Origin: Chondrosia reniformis
Lineage: Eukaryota; Porifera; Demospongiae; Chondrillida; Chondrillidae
NCBI GenBank assembly: GCA_947172415.1
Contig: OX359198.1
Span: 1,705,401-1,769,400, forward strand
Length of the DNA: 64,000 bases
Direction of reading: 5' to 3'
The translations under genes and the position numbers were made by a program. This document shows positions 20,465 to 30,900 of this stretch, in pieces. The stretch's first letter is position 1; each line of letters opens with the position of its first letter. Below the pieces are notes generated by a model. The model ran no database searches and had not been told where the DNA came from. It was given only the letters and a program-made list of their open reading frames with translations.

Positions 20465-21982
20465 ATGAACTCTGCCCAGTTTAAAGATTACTGTGAACGA
20501 AATGGCTGGGGAAGGCCACAGTTTTCTAAATTAAGCTCTAACAACAAAAAGACAGTATCAATTACAATTCGCAATTGCACCTTCTTTGGAGAAGGAGTAT
20601 CCACTGTTGCTGCTAAGGGTGACGCGATTGCAAAAGCTCACAAATCGATAGAGTCACTGACAGTAGTAGGTCCCAATAGAGGAGAAATTTCAGATTTGAA
20701 CAACATGATGCAAGCGTTTCAAAGTGCAGAGCCCGGTTGTGGAATGCAAGTTGATTACCACTACGACAATCAGACTGAGTACACTTGTTACAGTAGCATA
20801 AGGAATAACAACGAGGTTCAATCTTTCCTTGGCACAGAAATCCGAAAGAAAGATGCGAAACAAACATCGGCAAGAAAGGCATTAATATGGTTTAGAATTT
20901 ATTTAAAATTCTCAGTTGATAGGCTGTGTGAATTTTCACTTCCAGTTAATTGGTCTGATGTGATTACTAAATGCAAAGAATTGACTAAACAAGTCTGCCA
21001 CAATCAATTGGAGCCCCTTCACCACAAAGATGTCATTGCAGCTATAATTATGTTTTATTCCAACTCAAAAGCAAAGATTGTATCTATAGGCAGTGGAAAG
21101 GGATTCATGCATGGACGCTATGTTACCAAAGATGGCTCTGTTTTGCAGGACTGTCATGCTGAAGTATTGGCAAAGAGAGGTCTCCAAGTTTTCCTACTCC
21201 GTGAAATGAAAAAACAGAGGAGTGCTGTTGTACAAAAATATTCATCTGGAAGGTATGATCTAAAGGATGGAGTGTCTTTTCACTTGTATGTCAACAAAGT
21301 TCCTTGTGGAGATGCAATGGTTCCATCAGGAAGGAATGACTCATATCTAAGATATAGAAAAGAAAAAAGTGATGCAGGAGCAGGTTTACGTAAAGGCTAT
21401 TCGTATTCTTATCAGGAACTGAAAGAAGGATATCCTGCCTACAAAATGTGTTGCAGTGACAAGATTGCACTGTGGAATGTGGCTGGCTTGCAAGGAGCTC
21501 TGCTTAGCCACCTCTTGTGCAAACCCATTTACCTGGAGACAATAGTTGTTGAAGGATTGGCTAAAGAGAACAACCTAAGAAGAGCATTTTTTGAAAGATT
21601 TAAGGGAATTTCTGGTTTGCCTCGTGACTATACTCTCAATGAACCTAGCATTGTTGTTATAAATGGCCATTACAACGTTGGAGGTGGGCATGGTGGAGAT
21701 AAGAAAGCATTCACTTGGGTTGCTGGAGCAGATGATCCTGGTGGTATGATTGATACCCAAACTGGGCGAGTGAAGGCAGGCAGTGCTGTGATTACTAAAG
21801 CCTCCCTATTTCAGCAGTGGAAGGCTGTAGGTCAATTAAGCCTGGGTGATGGAAGCTATCAGAGTTGCAAAGAAAGAGCCCTTGAATACTGCAGGGCTAT
21901 TGATGTATTTCGTAATTACTGTAAGGCTAGAATTTTGGGGACTTGGATTACCCGAGGGAGTGCAGTTGACCAATTCATTTAA
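20465..21982 (+). CDS. ADAR-like dsRNA adenosine deaminase, copy 5 (divergent C-terminus)
   Basis: 505 residues, single exon, with CHAEVLAKR, PCGDA and CCSDK intact. The first 90% is of the same type as copies 2-4, but from about 21828 the nucleotide and protein sequences change abruptly: GQLSLGDGSYQSCKERALEY replaces the APFSCLQYGNYQKCKKGALEY end of the others, the CxxC of the tail is lost (FRNYCKARI), and the 3' flank is unrelated to the other spacers. The tail is still recognisably homologous and ends VDQFI rather than VDQFN, so it is an old allele of the tail, not a frameshift. It marks the right end of the duplicated array. Confidence 0.9.
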   Translation: MNSAQFKDYCERNGWGRPQFSKLSSNNKKTVSITIRNCTFFGEGVSTVAAKGDAIAKAHKSIESLTVVGPNRGEISDLNNMMQAFQSAEPGCGMQVDYHYDNQTEYTCYSSIRNNNEVQSFLGTEIRKKDAKQTSARKALIWFRIYLKFSVDRLCEFSLPVNWSDVITKCKELTKQVCHNQLEPLHHKDVIAAIIMFYSNSKAKIVSIGSGKGFMHGRYVTKDGSVLQDCHAEVLAKRGLQVFLLREMKKQRSAVVQKYSSGRYDLKDGVSFHLYVNKVPCGDAMVPSGRNDSYLRYRKEKSDAGAGLRKGYSYSYQELKEGYPAYKMCCSDKIALWNVAGLQGALLSHLLCKPIYLETIVVEGLAKENNLRRAFFERFKGISGLPRDYTLNEPSIVVINGHYNVGGGHGGDKKAFTWVAGADDPGGMIDTQTGRVKAGSAVITKASLFQQWKAVGQLSLGDGSYQSCKERALEYCRAIDVFRNYCKARILGTWITRGSAVDQFI

Positions 21983-22365
21983 TAACTAAAACTCTTGGAA
22001 GTTCCTATTATGCATGTGAATCTCATTAGAAATTGAAGTATTAATTATTCAGCAATCAACATTTTTTCAATAGACAAATAAGAAAAATCATTATTTTTGT
22101 ATGTCTATTCCATTATAAAATAATTTTGTTAACCTAAAGCTGTATCCATGAGACAAGCCTAACTGCAACCAGAGTTAATAATGATACAATATAGAAAATG
22201 CAATTTATTATATATAAGACTCATGATCATGATCACTATTCTTTAATTAATAGCTACATATAGATCCTATCGTCTATATTGACTTCCATATTTTTAATTT
22301 AACTATATTATCATGTTACATTTCAAAATGGATGGCAGCGAGGGTCTGAACTGCGTTCACGTCTG
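21983..22365. other. Unique region after the ADAR-like array
   Basis: AT-rich, presumably 3' UTR of copy 5 and intergenic DNA. It ends at the target duplication of a hAT element (CGTCTG 22360-22365). No gene or repeat recognised. Confidence 0.4.
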
Positions 22366-23199
22366 CAGGGGCGGATTTAGGGGGGGCTTAGGGGACTAAA
22401 GCCCCCCCCTTCAACCAAGACATTGAATTCCAAATATCAAACATTCTGCTGAATCTGAAAGAGACAGTGGAGAACCAACCACAGCCACACTTACAGGTTA
22501 AACTTAGGTATCTTCATCCATACACAGCTTGTATCAAGCACTGCAGTTCAATACATGCTTAGTTTCATTCTCTGATAGTTCCTCCCATGTTAGGCGGCCA
22601 TTTTGGTTCTGCCCTTGTTTATTCTATTAAACACCCATTGTTCCTCATGGTTAAACACGAGGTTAAAACATGGCTGAACCTGGGTTGAACACCAGGAAGC
22701 TTCTTGAGATTGCTTGTACACTGCCAGTCACGAGTGCAGAGTGTGAACGTTCCGTTAGTCGACTGCGGTATCTGAAGACGTATCTGCAAAGTACCACCAC
22801 AGAGGATCGTCTGAATGGCCTGGCAATGCTCTATGTACATTGAGATATCCCCTGCCCCATTGAAACAGTAGTGGATGACTTTGCACGTGCACAACCTAGA
22901 AGACTAGAATTATCTAACCTATTTATTGAGACAGCAGAAGTGTAAAGAACTAAACATAATAATTATTTCACGTTTCTACCACTGACATGCATATTTTCAT
23001 ATCTTGGTGCTCTTCACTTTTTGTTGCTATGTTGTTGCTTGCTTACTACTTACTGCAATTAAGCATTAACAATTATGCTTAAATCAAAATTTAGCTATCC
23101 CGAGTGAGTTGCCCCCAGACCCTCTCCCCCTTCCGCCATGTTTTAACATCATACTGTTCGAGTTAGCCCCCCCTTCACAACATCCTAGATCCGCCACTG
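22366..23199 (+). mobile_element. Non-autonomous hAT-superfamily element
   Basis: 834 bp between CAGGGGCGGATTTAGG and CCTAGATCCGCCACTG, whose reverse complement CAGTGGCGGATCTAGG matches the other end. CGTCTG occurs directly on both sides (22360-22365 and 23200-23205), consistent with a decayed target duplication. C- and G-tracts lie just inside both ends. The TIR is of the type seen in hAT elements of the Tip100/ZMYM1-like group. Only the tail of the transposase survives inside. Confidence 0.85.
22690..22945 (+). pseudogene. hAT transposase C-terminal dimerisation-domain fragment
   Basis: The plus strand reads LLEIACTLPVTSAECERSVS, then RLRYLKTYLQS and DRLNGLAMLYVH, a stop, and IETVVDDFARA-QPRRLEL. 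The SAECERSVSxLRxLKTYL...RLNGLAML pattern is the hAT family dimerisation region at the transposase C-terminus. An internal TGA after LYVH and the absence of the catalytic domain show it is dead. Confidence 0.85.
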
Positions 23200-23279
23200 C
23201 GTCTGGTATTCTTTGATCCACCGGCCCATGGCCATATTAGTTGAAGAATGTACATAAACGTAATGAGAGTTCATCAAAA

Positions 23280-24326
23280 ATGGCGCATCACGTTCAGTCA
23301 AGTGGATTCTCCTTTTCTGTTGGAAAAGAATGTTCTAATAAGTTACTTCCAACAACTTCAAGCAAGGAGGCAATGAATTCGAAGCTTGGCTACTCTCCTG
23401 AATCGATATCTGATAATGATGGCTGTATGGTAGAATACATGTTCAGTGAAATGAACTCTTTCGTGAAGGCCGTTCACGCCGCCTTTGCTTCGCACTATCC
23501 ACTGATCTTGAGTCCAGATATGGTTTGGTTGTGTATTATGCAAGGATTCTCCGCCCACGTCAACAGAAATGCGGAGAAATTGAGGAAAAAGTTCGTGTCT
23601 CACGAAGGGAAAGTTGAAATTGGAGTGAGAAGAGATGACTTTGTGAAAGGAGAGCAAAATCCTTGGCAAGAGGCATTTTCAGAATTCTCTGAGAAGATTC
23701 GCGACCACATTGGAAGTGAGACTCACTCGATAATAGTCCCAAACTTCTCTACAACTGGACCCATTGAAAAAGCTGTCAGTGAAATTGTTCTGATGGAAAC
23801 AGTGCAAAATTATTTTCGTTTGGACTTTTATACATTATGTGGCATTCCAGAGTTCACATTAGAGGGAACAGCAGAAGACTGGCAGCAGCTTCGGGACAAG
23901 GCAGCCAAACTGTCCCAATTTGACTTGGAGTGGTGGATACCACATCTACTTGTGGTTCTAGACCAGATAGTGGCTGCCAGGTTGGGTAAGGTGGACAAGG
24001 CATTCTGGTCATCAATTTACAAGATATACGATGCTTCAGGTGGTCCATACATAAGTGGATGGATTCTTAAACTTTTTCCTTACCTAGATGGAAAAAGAAA
24101 TGCTTGGCTTGAAGAAGAACCTGGTCGCTTCAGTGGTCCTGTGACCTCTTCCTTCCCCAGTGGACTGTCACGTGCTCCATTCACTTGGCATTACTTGGTC
24201 ACTGACTTCAAGATGGACTTTATCGGAGGTTTTGTTGGAGTTAAACAAGATCCTCAGTCCCTCGCTCTCAGACCTGAGATGGGTTGGGCTGTAGTGGAAC
24301 AGTCCAAATCTGATTCGGGTGCTTAA
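23280..24326 (+). CDS. DUF4419 family protein
   Basis: 348 residues in one exon. The frame is open from 23241 but the first ATG is at 23280 (AAAAATGGCG, a good initiation context). The protein contains the DUF4419 signature stretches: MFSEMNSFVKAVHAAFASHY, LSPDMVWLCIMQGFSAHVN, then DDFVKGEQNPWQEAFSEFSE, later LRDKAAKL and WWIPHLLVVLDQIV, and GPYISGWILKLFPYL. The family is common in fungi, amoebae and invertebrates and has no established biochemical function. No signal peptide or membrane helix. Like the ADAR-like genes beside it the gene lacks introns. Confidence 0.88.
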   Translation: MAHHVQSSGFSFSVGKECSNKLLPTTSSKEAMNSKLGYSPESISDNDGCMVEYMFSEMNSFVKAVHAAFASHYPLILSPDMVWLCIMQGFSAHVNRNAEKLRKKFVSHEGKVEIGVRRDDFVKGEQNPWQEAFSEFSEKIRDHIGSETHSIIVPNFSTTGPIEKAVSEIVLMETVQNYFRLDFYTLCGIPEFTLEGTAEDWQQLRDKAAKLSQFDLEWWIPHLLVVLDQIVAARLGKVDKAFWSSIYKIYDASGGPYISGWILKLFPYLDGKRNAWLEEEPGRFSGPVTSSFPSGLSRAPFTWHYLVTDFKMDFIGGFVGVKQDPQSLALRPEMGWAVVEQSKSDSGA

Positions 24327-24534
24327 AATGAAATTCATTGTTGGTATAAACTGAACTGGATTATTACTGTTTAAAGCATGGTTTAATTAGGAGTTTTGTA
24401 TACATATCAAACTTTTGTAATCAATTGCTTCATTTACATTATTATCAATCTTATGTGGCAATGCAGAGGCCTATAGCTAGTGATCTTCATACCTAATTTT
24501 GGCAGTTAATAGAACAAGATACGTGCATCAATAA

Positions 24535-24700
24535 GATGCTAGGGATTTCTTCTAATTGTGCCAAATTTATCTTTGAGATGGTTCATCTCCAAGAGTCACC
24601 ATCAGTTGTTGAAGAAGACCCCCAAGGTCAAATACGTATCTGGATCCTCAAACTGTGCTTCTTGACGTTCAAAAGACTAAAGATGAACCATCTCAAAATA
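24535..24700. mobile_element. MITE copy B (GAGATGGTTCATCT family)
   Basis: CTTTGAGATGGTTCATCT at 24571 and AGATGAACCATCTCAAA to about 24697, with GTTGAAGAAGACCCCCAAGG inside. The left flank GGGATTTCTTCTAA is shared with copy A at 8125, so the element extends beyond the inverted repeats. Confidence 0.75.
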
Positions 24701-24977
24701 GGATACATAAAGATCTAACTGTAAATATACAATCCATGCATACGTATATGCCAACAATTGCTGTTTACCCACATACTGGAATCATAGATTATCTACAAAT
24801 AACATAGTACAGAATATCTATGAATAACTATTAAAAATTCTTTACTTTTTAGAAAAAAATACATAATACTTTGATGATATATTAGCAAATTCATATTACA
24901 GAAACTTATAGATTACATATGCATATGCAATCACAAGTCACTTCAGTCAGTAGAACAAGGTACTACACATAGTAAGT

Positions 24978-27900
24978 TCAATAAAAGTGTCCATAGCTCA
25001 AAGTGCTATTGTAAGTAGCAATGTCAAAGTGAGGTACAAAGTTGGCACAGATGTAGTTGTGTATGGGTATTGACAGAAACCCGGCCAAAGCAATACCGCA
25101 TGTGTCAGCAACACTTGACAGACCCATAGAGAATTCCCTGTTTTCTGGCTTAACCTACAGCACCAACACAAATATACGTTGCTATGGTAACAGACAAAGG
25201 CTTGCATGATATGACACAAACATTCTATTATTATATGTTACATATTCTACTGTATGAATAATGGAAGTGATAATCAAACCACAAGTAATTATAATCAGTC
25301 AAACATCACAAAGAGGGAAACATACAAAAGAAGCAATTGCTGGGAATCGAACCCAGGACAGCTAGTTATGACCACCAGTTGCTCTGCCGCTGAGCTGTGT
25401 ACAACTGCCACAGCAACGCCTCCCTCATGCTTTCCCTCTTAAACTAACTATAAGTCAGGACAAGCTGATAATCAATATGTATCTATGTGTATTAGGGGTA
25501 GTTTTACGTACCTATGTTGCTCTGCACTGAGCTATTTTATTAAATATGAGCAGCAAGGTACGAAATTAAGTAAAAACGAATATATATGTAAATATAAACA
25601 TTGTAATTTGGCATATTTTTATCTGTAAAATCAGACTATCAGACCAATTACTAAATTCAAGTATAGCAGTTGGAACACTTCCTGTTGACTTGGTTCAACC
25701 TATTCTTTTTAGGATATGCATTTCTACTGCTTTACAGTGACACTTGCTTCTTGTTATAATGTACTCACCTCCTTTGTGATGTGGTAGAATGCATTAACAT
25801 AAGTGGCTCCACCCAAGAGCCCTTCGTACAGTACAAGTACAATCATCAACCAGAAGGAGGGTAAAAACTTATATACAGCTTCACAGAAGAAGAAGGCAAA
25901 GTTACCAAGCTACACAAGAAGTAAAATAAAATTCCAAGGCTACATAAGTAAAATAGAATTCCAAGGTTACATAAATAGAATTCCAAGGTTAGAACTTGTT
26001 ACATACATTTTTAATGATATTCAGGAGAAACAAAGTAACACAGTAAATGATGTACTCTGCAGTTTGGGTACTGCTTGACAGGAAGTTAGAATCATATGTT
26101 ACATTATTGTACCAAAGTGCCAAGACATAGTGCTGGGTTAGTTATACGTTTGTGGTACGTTTAATAATATTCATGACATTGAACACATGCGATGCTGAGA
26201 CATTGTGTAATCACAGAGTGTGTGTGGTACGAACTAAGATATGGCATTATTGTAGATTCCGAATTCAAAGACACTCATTGAAAGTAAGAACCCTTCTGTA
26301 AAAGTCTCATAGTATTAATTCATTGGATGTATAGTCAAAGATATGAGAGATTTGCTTACTAATAATAATTTATTTCTACATGTATGTATGTATGTATAAA
26401 GAACTTTACAGAGGGGGGGAAGGGGGATTGATTTTGCCCCCCCCCCCTCCCCTTAGACTTTTGGAAACCCCCTATACTGCTTCAACACCCTCATATCATT
26501 GCCCCCTAAATTTTGAAATAATTCATTTTATTGCACGTATACATTCTGATTGTAGGACACAAATTATCTTGTACCCTTACTTGTAGAACAGCAAATATCC
26601 AGACATGTCTGGTGGAGAAGATGTTAACAGAGGACCTGGAAAGGAAGACCCCTAGCTGATATACAGCCTGATACCACCTGTACTGGGCATTCTGATCGAA
26701 GCAGTCTGTACCAGCTCCTCTGGTGTTTGGATAGTAGATCAACTCAAACTGTATACATACATACACATTAATAATACGTACATACACATTAATATACGTA
26801 CATACACATTAATATACGTACATACACATTAATATACGTACATACATAAATAAGTAAACAAAATAAGTAAATAAGTCTGTGAAACAAGTATGCATCTATG
26901 TATCAACAAGTACATACGTATATACGTAAACAAATGTTAAATATACAAAATATACGTACGTACTTACATGTACGTACATACGTATGTACGTAAGTAAAGT
27001 AATTCTTATATTATGAATAAGTATTATTAACAGCAGCATAGGAAGCATATGAAAAGTGGGGAGGCCATGCATGATAGGGCTGTACTTAAAACATTTGTAA
27101 GATCAAAGCAGTAACCCGCGGAAGACATTTTCTAATTTGAACAAAATGGTGTCTGGCGGCTCGGATCAATTCCAAGCCGAATACCACTTAAAACGTGAAC
27201 ACTATTTATATTATATAGCAGCCAAAAGTTTAAAGGAAGTCATTAGGCCAGTATTTAGTCGAATTGATACTTTTTGTGCATGGGAAATCAAAAGGTGCAG
27301 TAGCCAAAGCTGCCCCAAACACCCTACGTTCCTACACCTACGTATGATTAATAAATACAAATACATACAGTATATATATATTGTACTATAGTTTCAAACT
27401 TCTTATTAGTTGTATGTATATTATTATTAACTTTTATAATTATAGTGTAATGAAATTGATACAGTATATATAGATAAACAAGTGTGTACGTATATACAAA
27501 TAAGTGCTGAACACACTACACATACAAACACATTAGAACAAAAGCACTGTATGTATGTACGTATACTGTAGGTCAAGTATTAGTTTTATATATATACATA
27601 TAGCTCAATGTCACATGACATAAGCACTTACCAGTCCTTGATTAATGAGGTACTCTCCGACATACACTAAGAAGAGTGGTATCATGTACTTTAGTAGAGG
27701 CTACAATGAGATATAACATACATAGGTATAAGTGCACTGTCTAGAGGAGGGGAATGTCCCTATAAGAACAGCTCATCATGAATAAATAATCTAATACACA
27801 ATTCTCCTACATGTTACGCCAACTCTGTAATAAATTAATAGTTAATAGGGAACTACACCTGGCTATGTACTTCAGTATAGGCAGCTAAATAAAGATACAG

Positions 27901-30900
27901 TGTACTGTTCAGGAGGGAATTACCCTTAACATAATAATTGTACGTATATACGTATACATGTACGTATATGAAAGTAGACAGAAATCTGGTCAAAGTTTAA
28001 TTTCATTTTTCGAATGCAGCTGCGTCTAAAGTCATGACAACAGCTAGCAAAGTAGTATAGAGACTATGACTCAATAGTTACAGGTAAACAATTGTATTTA
28101 TGTTAGCAATCTCACTGGGATTAGTTTCAGATGATGCAGAAACTCTGATCCTCTCTTCTGCAGAAATATAACTATTTTACTGTCCTTTACAACATAGGCC
28201 TGTTCAGGTTCATTGACCTCGTCATCGTCTAAGAGAGGTGTCTTGTCCGAGATCCGGACAGTTATGTCTTCATCAGTTGGAACGAGATTGACCTTCTTCC
28301 CCGGCTTCTTCAATATAAACAGAAAGCTGAGGTTTGAAGACAGAAAAAAGTCAAAGATATTGAGCTAAGGTACAGTCAAGTGATGGGTAACAAGCTTCAA
28401 CTAACAGTCTAGGTTAATCAAAATTTTGATATCACTGATTTTACTTATGAATTGTACATTACTTATGATGATGATCATGTCCTTGTTGTTTAGAATATTG
28501 AGGAAGTGTAATATCAGCAATCGGAATACAACTTTAGGCTATTCATAGAGTGACATGCACAGACTAGCTATATACATACATACAGAAGTGCGGGCGGCTA
28601 GCTGAAGCTATTTCTTGTTCAAGGAATTTATAACAATCAATCTAGAAACTATTCAGTTATGGGCCAACCAATATACAAGTATACTAAATGTATTGGTTGT
28701 TAACCTACGTATATAAAATGCAAGTTAAATAAAAATGAAGTTAAAAGTAGGGATGGCACTATAACAGTGATTGGCACATCTAGAAAAAGTAACGAAACAA
28801 GACAGAGATCATATGGTAAGCCTAACATTGCAGAAGTGGCATACTGAAACTTAACTATACACATCACTTCTATGTTTGGGCGCATTATGGATATACTAGA
28901 ATCAATGCGCCCAAACATGTATGTAAAAATTGTTACATTTCAATGTGTCAAATGGTAAATAGCTGTATTCACACTACTATACAAGTCATACCTTATAAAT
29001 AGCACTATTGGTACAGCTGTCTGTATATACAGAGTCACATTGGTAGATAAGTTGGCAACTGTTGTGAGTAGAAGGTAAGTCATAGCTCCACCAATACCTG
29101 CAGCTCCTGGAGGTGAGAAAGGGGATGCAAGGGAGAACCCTTTAGAGACATGTATAATGTATTGTATACTGTAAATCCCTTTAATTTTGTGTCCCTATAT
29201 TTTAGCAATTTGAGCATTTTACATCATAAAACGTTAAACGCTACACACATTCACACTTACCAGTCCCTGACGACCAAGCTGATACAGTAGACTTGTCAAA
29301 ATGAGAAGTGTAGCTCAGAAATACAATCTCTCCAAAACCAGATCCAATACTGGCACACACAACACCAAATATGACCAAAGCTTCAATAGAAGATGAAGCT
29401 ACCAGAACAAAGCTGGAAATAGATGCTATTGTACAGACTAATATCCTAATCCTGCAAAGGAGACAACAAACAGAGACAAAGACACACAATCTGTCATTCA
29501 AGAGCAATGCAAGGAGGATCAGAGAGAATTATTATTTAAGCTTCCAAAGAAGTAAACATAGAGGTACCGTCAAGCCTCAATGTTTGCTATATCAGGGTGT
29601 TATAAATAACAGGTTTCAATTTTAATGACTTGCATTGACTTAAATTTTAATTTTACATCGTTTGGGTTTGTTGTGGGGGATCATTATAGCCAGGTTTTTA
29701 TGAGGTTCAACTGTATTCTTAAACGCTGTTGACCACAAGTATGCATGTACCTATTAAACCTGTTACATCTAGGTGGAGAGTCATAATGGGATCATCAGCT
29801 AAATAAATCCAAAGTAGCTGGATATGCATGTATAGGTCAAGTATAGGTCATTGGACTACAATAACACAGCAAATTAACTAATTTTCTTTCTCCATATATC
29901 CCTTTGATACATGCGATGGAAATGAGAGAGAGTGAGAGAGAGAGAAGTAATTATGGGAAGGATCACACTCTTCTTCAATGAGGGAGACTCACCAATATGG
30001 CACCAGATGCATACACCAAGGGGCTATCAGCTTGATTATCAGAGTAGGTAGAATGTCCGCCAGCAAGATGACCTGAAATAAGATTAAACAGGAGATGTTC
30101 TATTTCTAAGTTGTCTTTACATGCTAATGTTTACACATCACCATCTCTATATATTCATCCTGTAGTTGTGCACTCGCTATATTCAGCGGATGAAGGTCCA
30201 TGAGACTGAAGTATTAAGTAGTAATCATTTGAATTATTTGCTATTAATAAGCTAAAGAACCTTGATACTACTTTACACACTAAATAGGAACCAATTGGCA
30301 CATTCAAGTGTCCACAGTCCTCTAAATTAACACATAGGAATGAAGTCAAGTGTCTAGCTATCATACTCTTACCATAGATTCAATAACCACTTAAGGTGAT
30401 AACAATAAGAGCATAGTATACAAATGCATAGTCTTCACTGTGGCTTTCAGTGTGCTTCTTAAACTCATATACATACGTACATACTGTTAACTCATACCAC
30501 ACTATGAGTGATGTACATATAAATACTACAGATAGGACTTATGTTGAAGTGATAAAGGTAACATCGTAAAACAAACATCAAATCATTAAGGCCCTTCTAA
30601 GTATGTAGATGTACAAATGAGGTTGTTCATCTTGAATCAAATTTCTCTTCCACCCATACCACATAGTGTACCACATGAGGTACTAAAGGACATGTACTCA
30701 CTCCAGTTGACTCCACATTGCAGCATCTCTTTACATAACTAGACTCTGTTCTGTTATCTACTGTAATGTTCAGCACCTCACAAGATGAGACGTGCTTGAA
30801 TTCTGAACACTAATATACAGAAATATAAATATACGTTCATAAGAAATCAAAAATAAGTCAAACAGTAATATTTGCTGAAGTAACATTTACCAAAAAGAAT

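Noticed and set aside
23241..23279. N-terminal extension of the DUF4419 protein
   Set aside because: The frame opens with TTG; the first ATG at 23280 has a better context and no conserved residues lie before it.
25333..25408. Functional tRNA gene
   Set aside because: The anticodon loop lacks T33 and the D-arm side has extra bases; kept only as a tRNA-like element.
29371..29625. 84-codon plus-strand frame
   Set aside because: Antisense of CLN3 exon 6; the minus-strand exon has matching phases with its neighbours.
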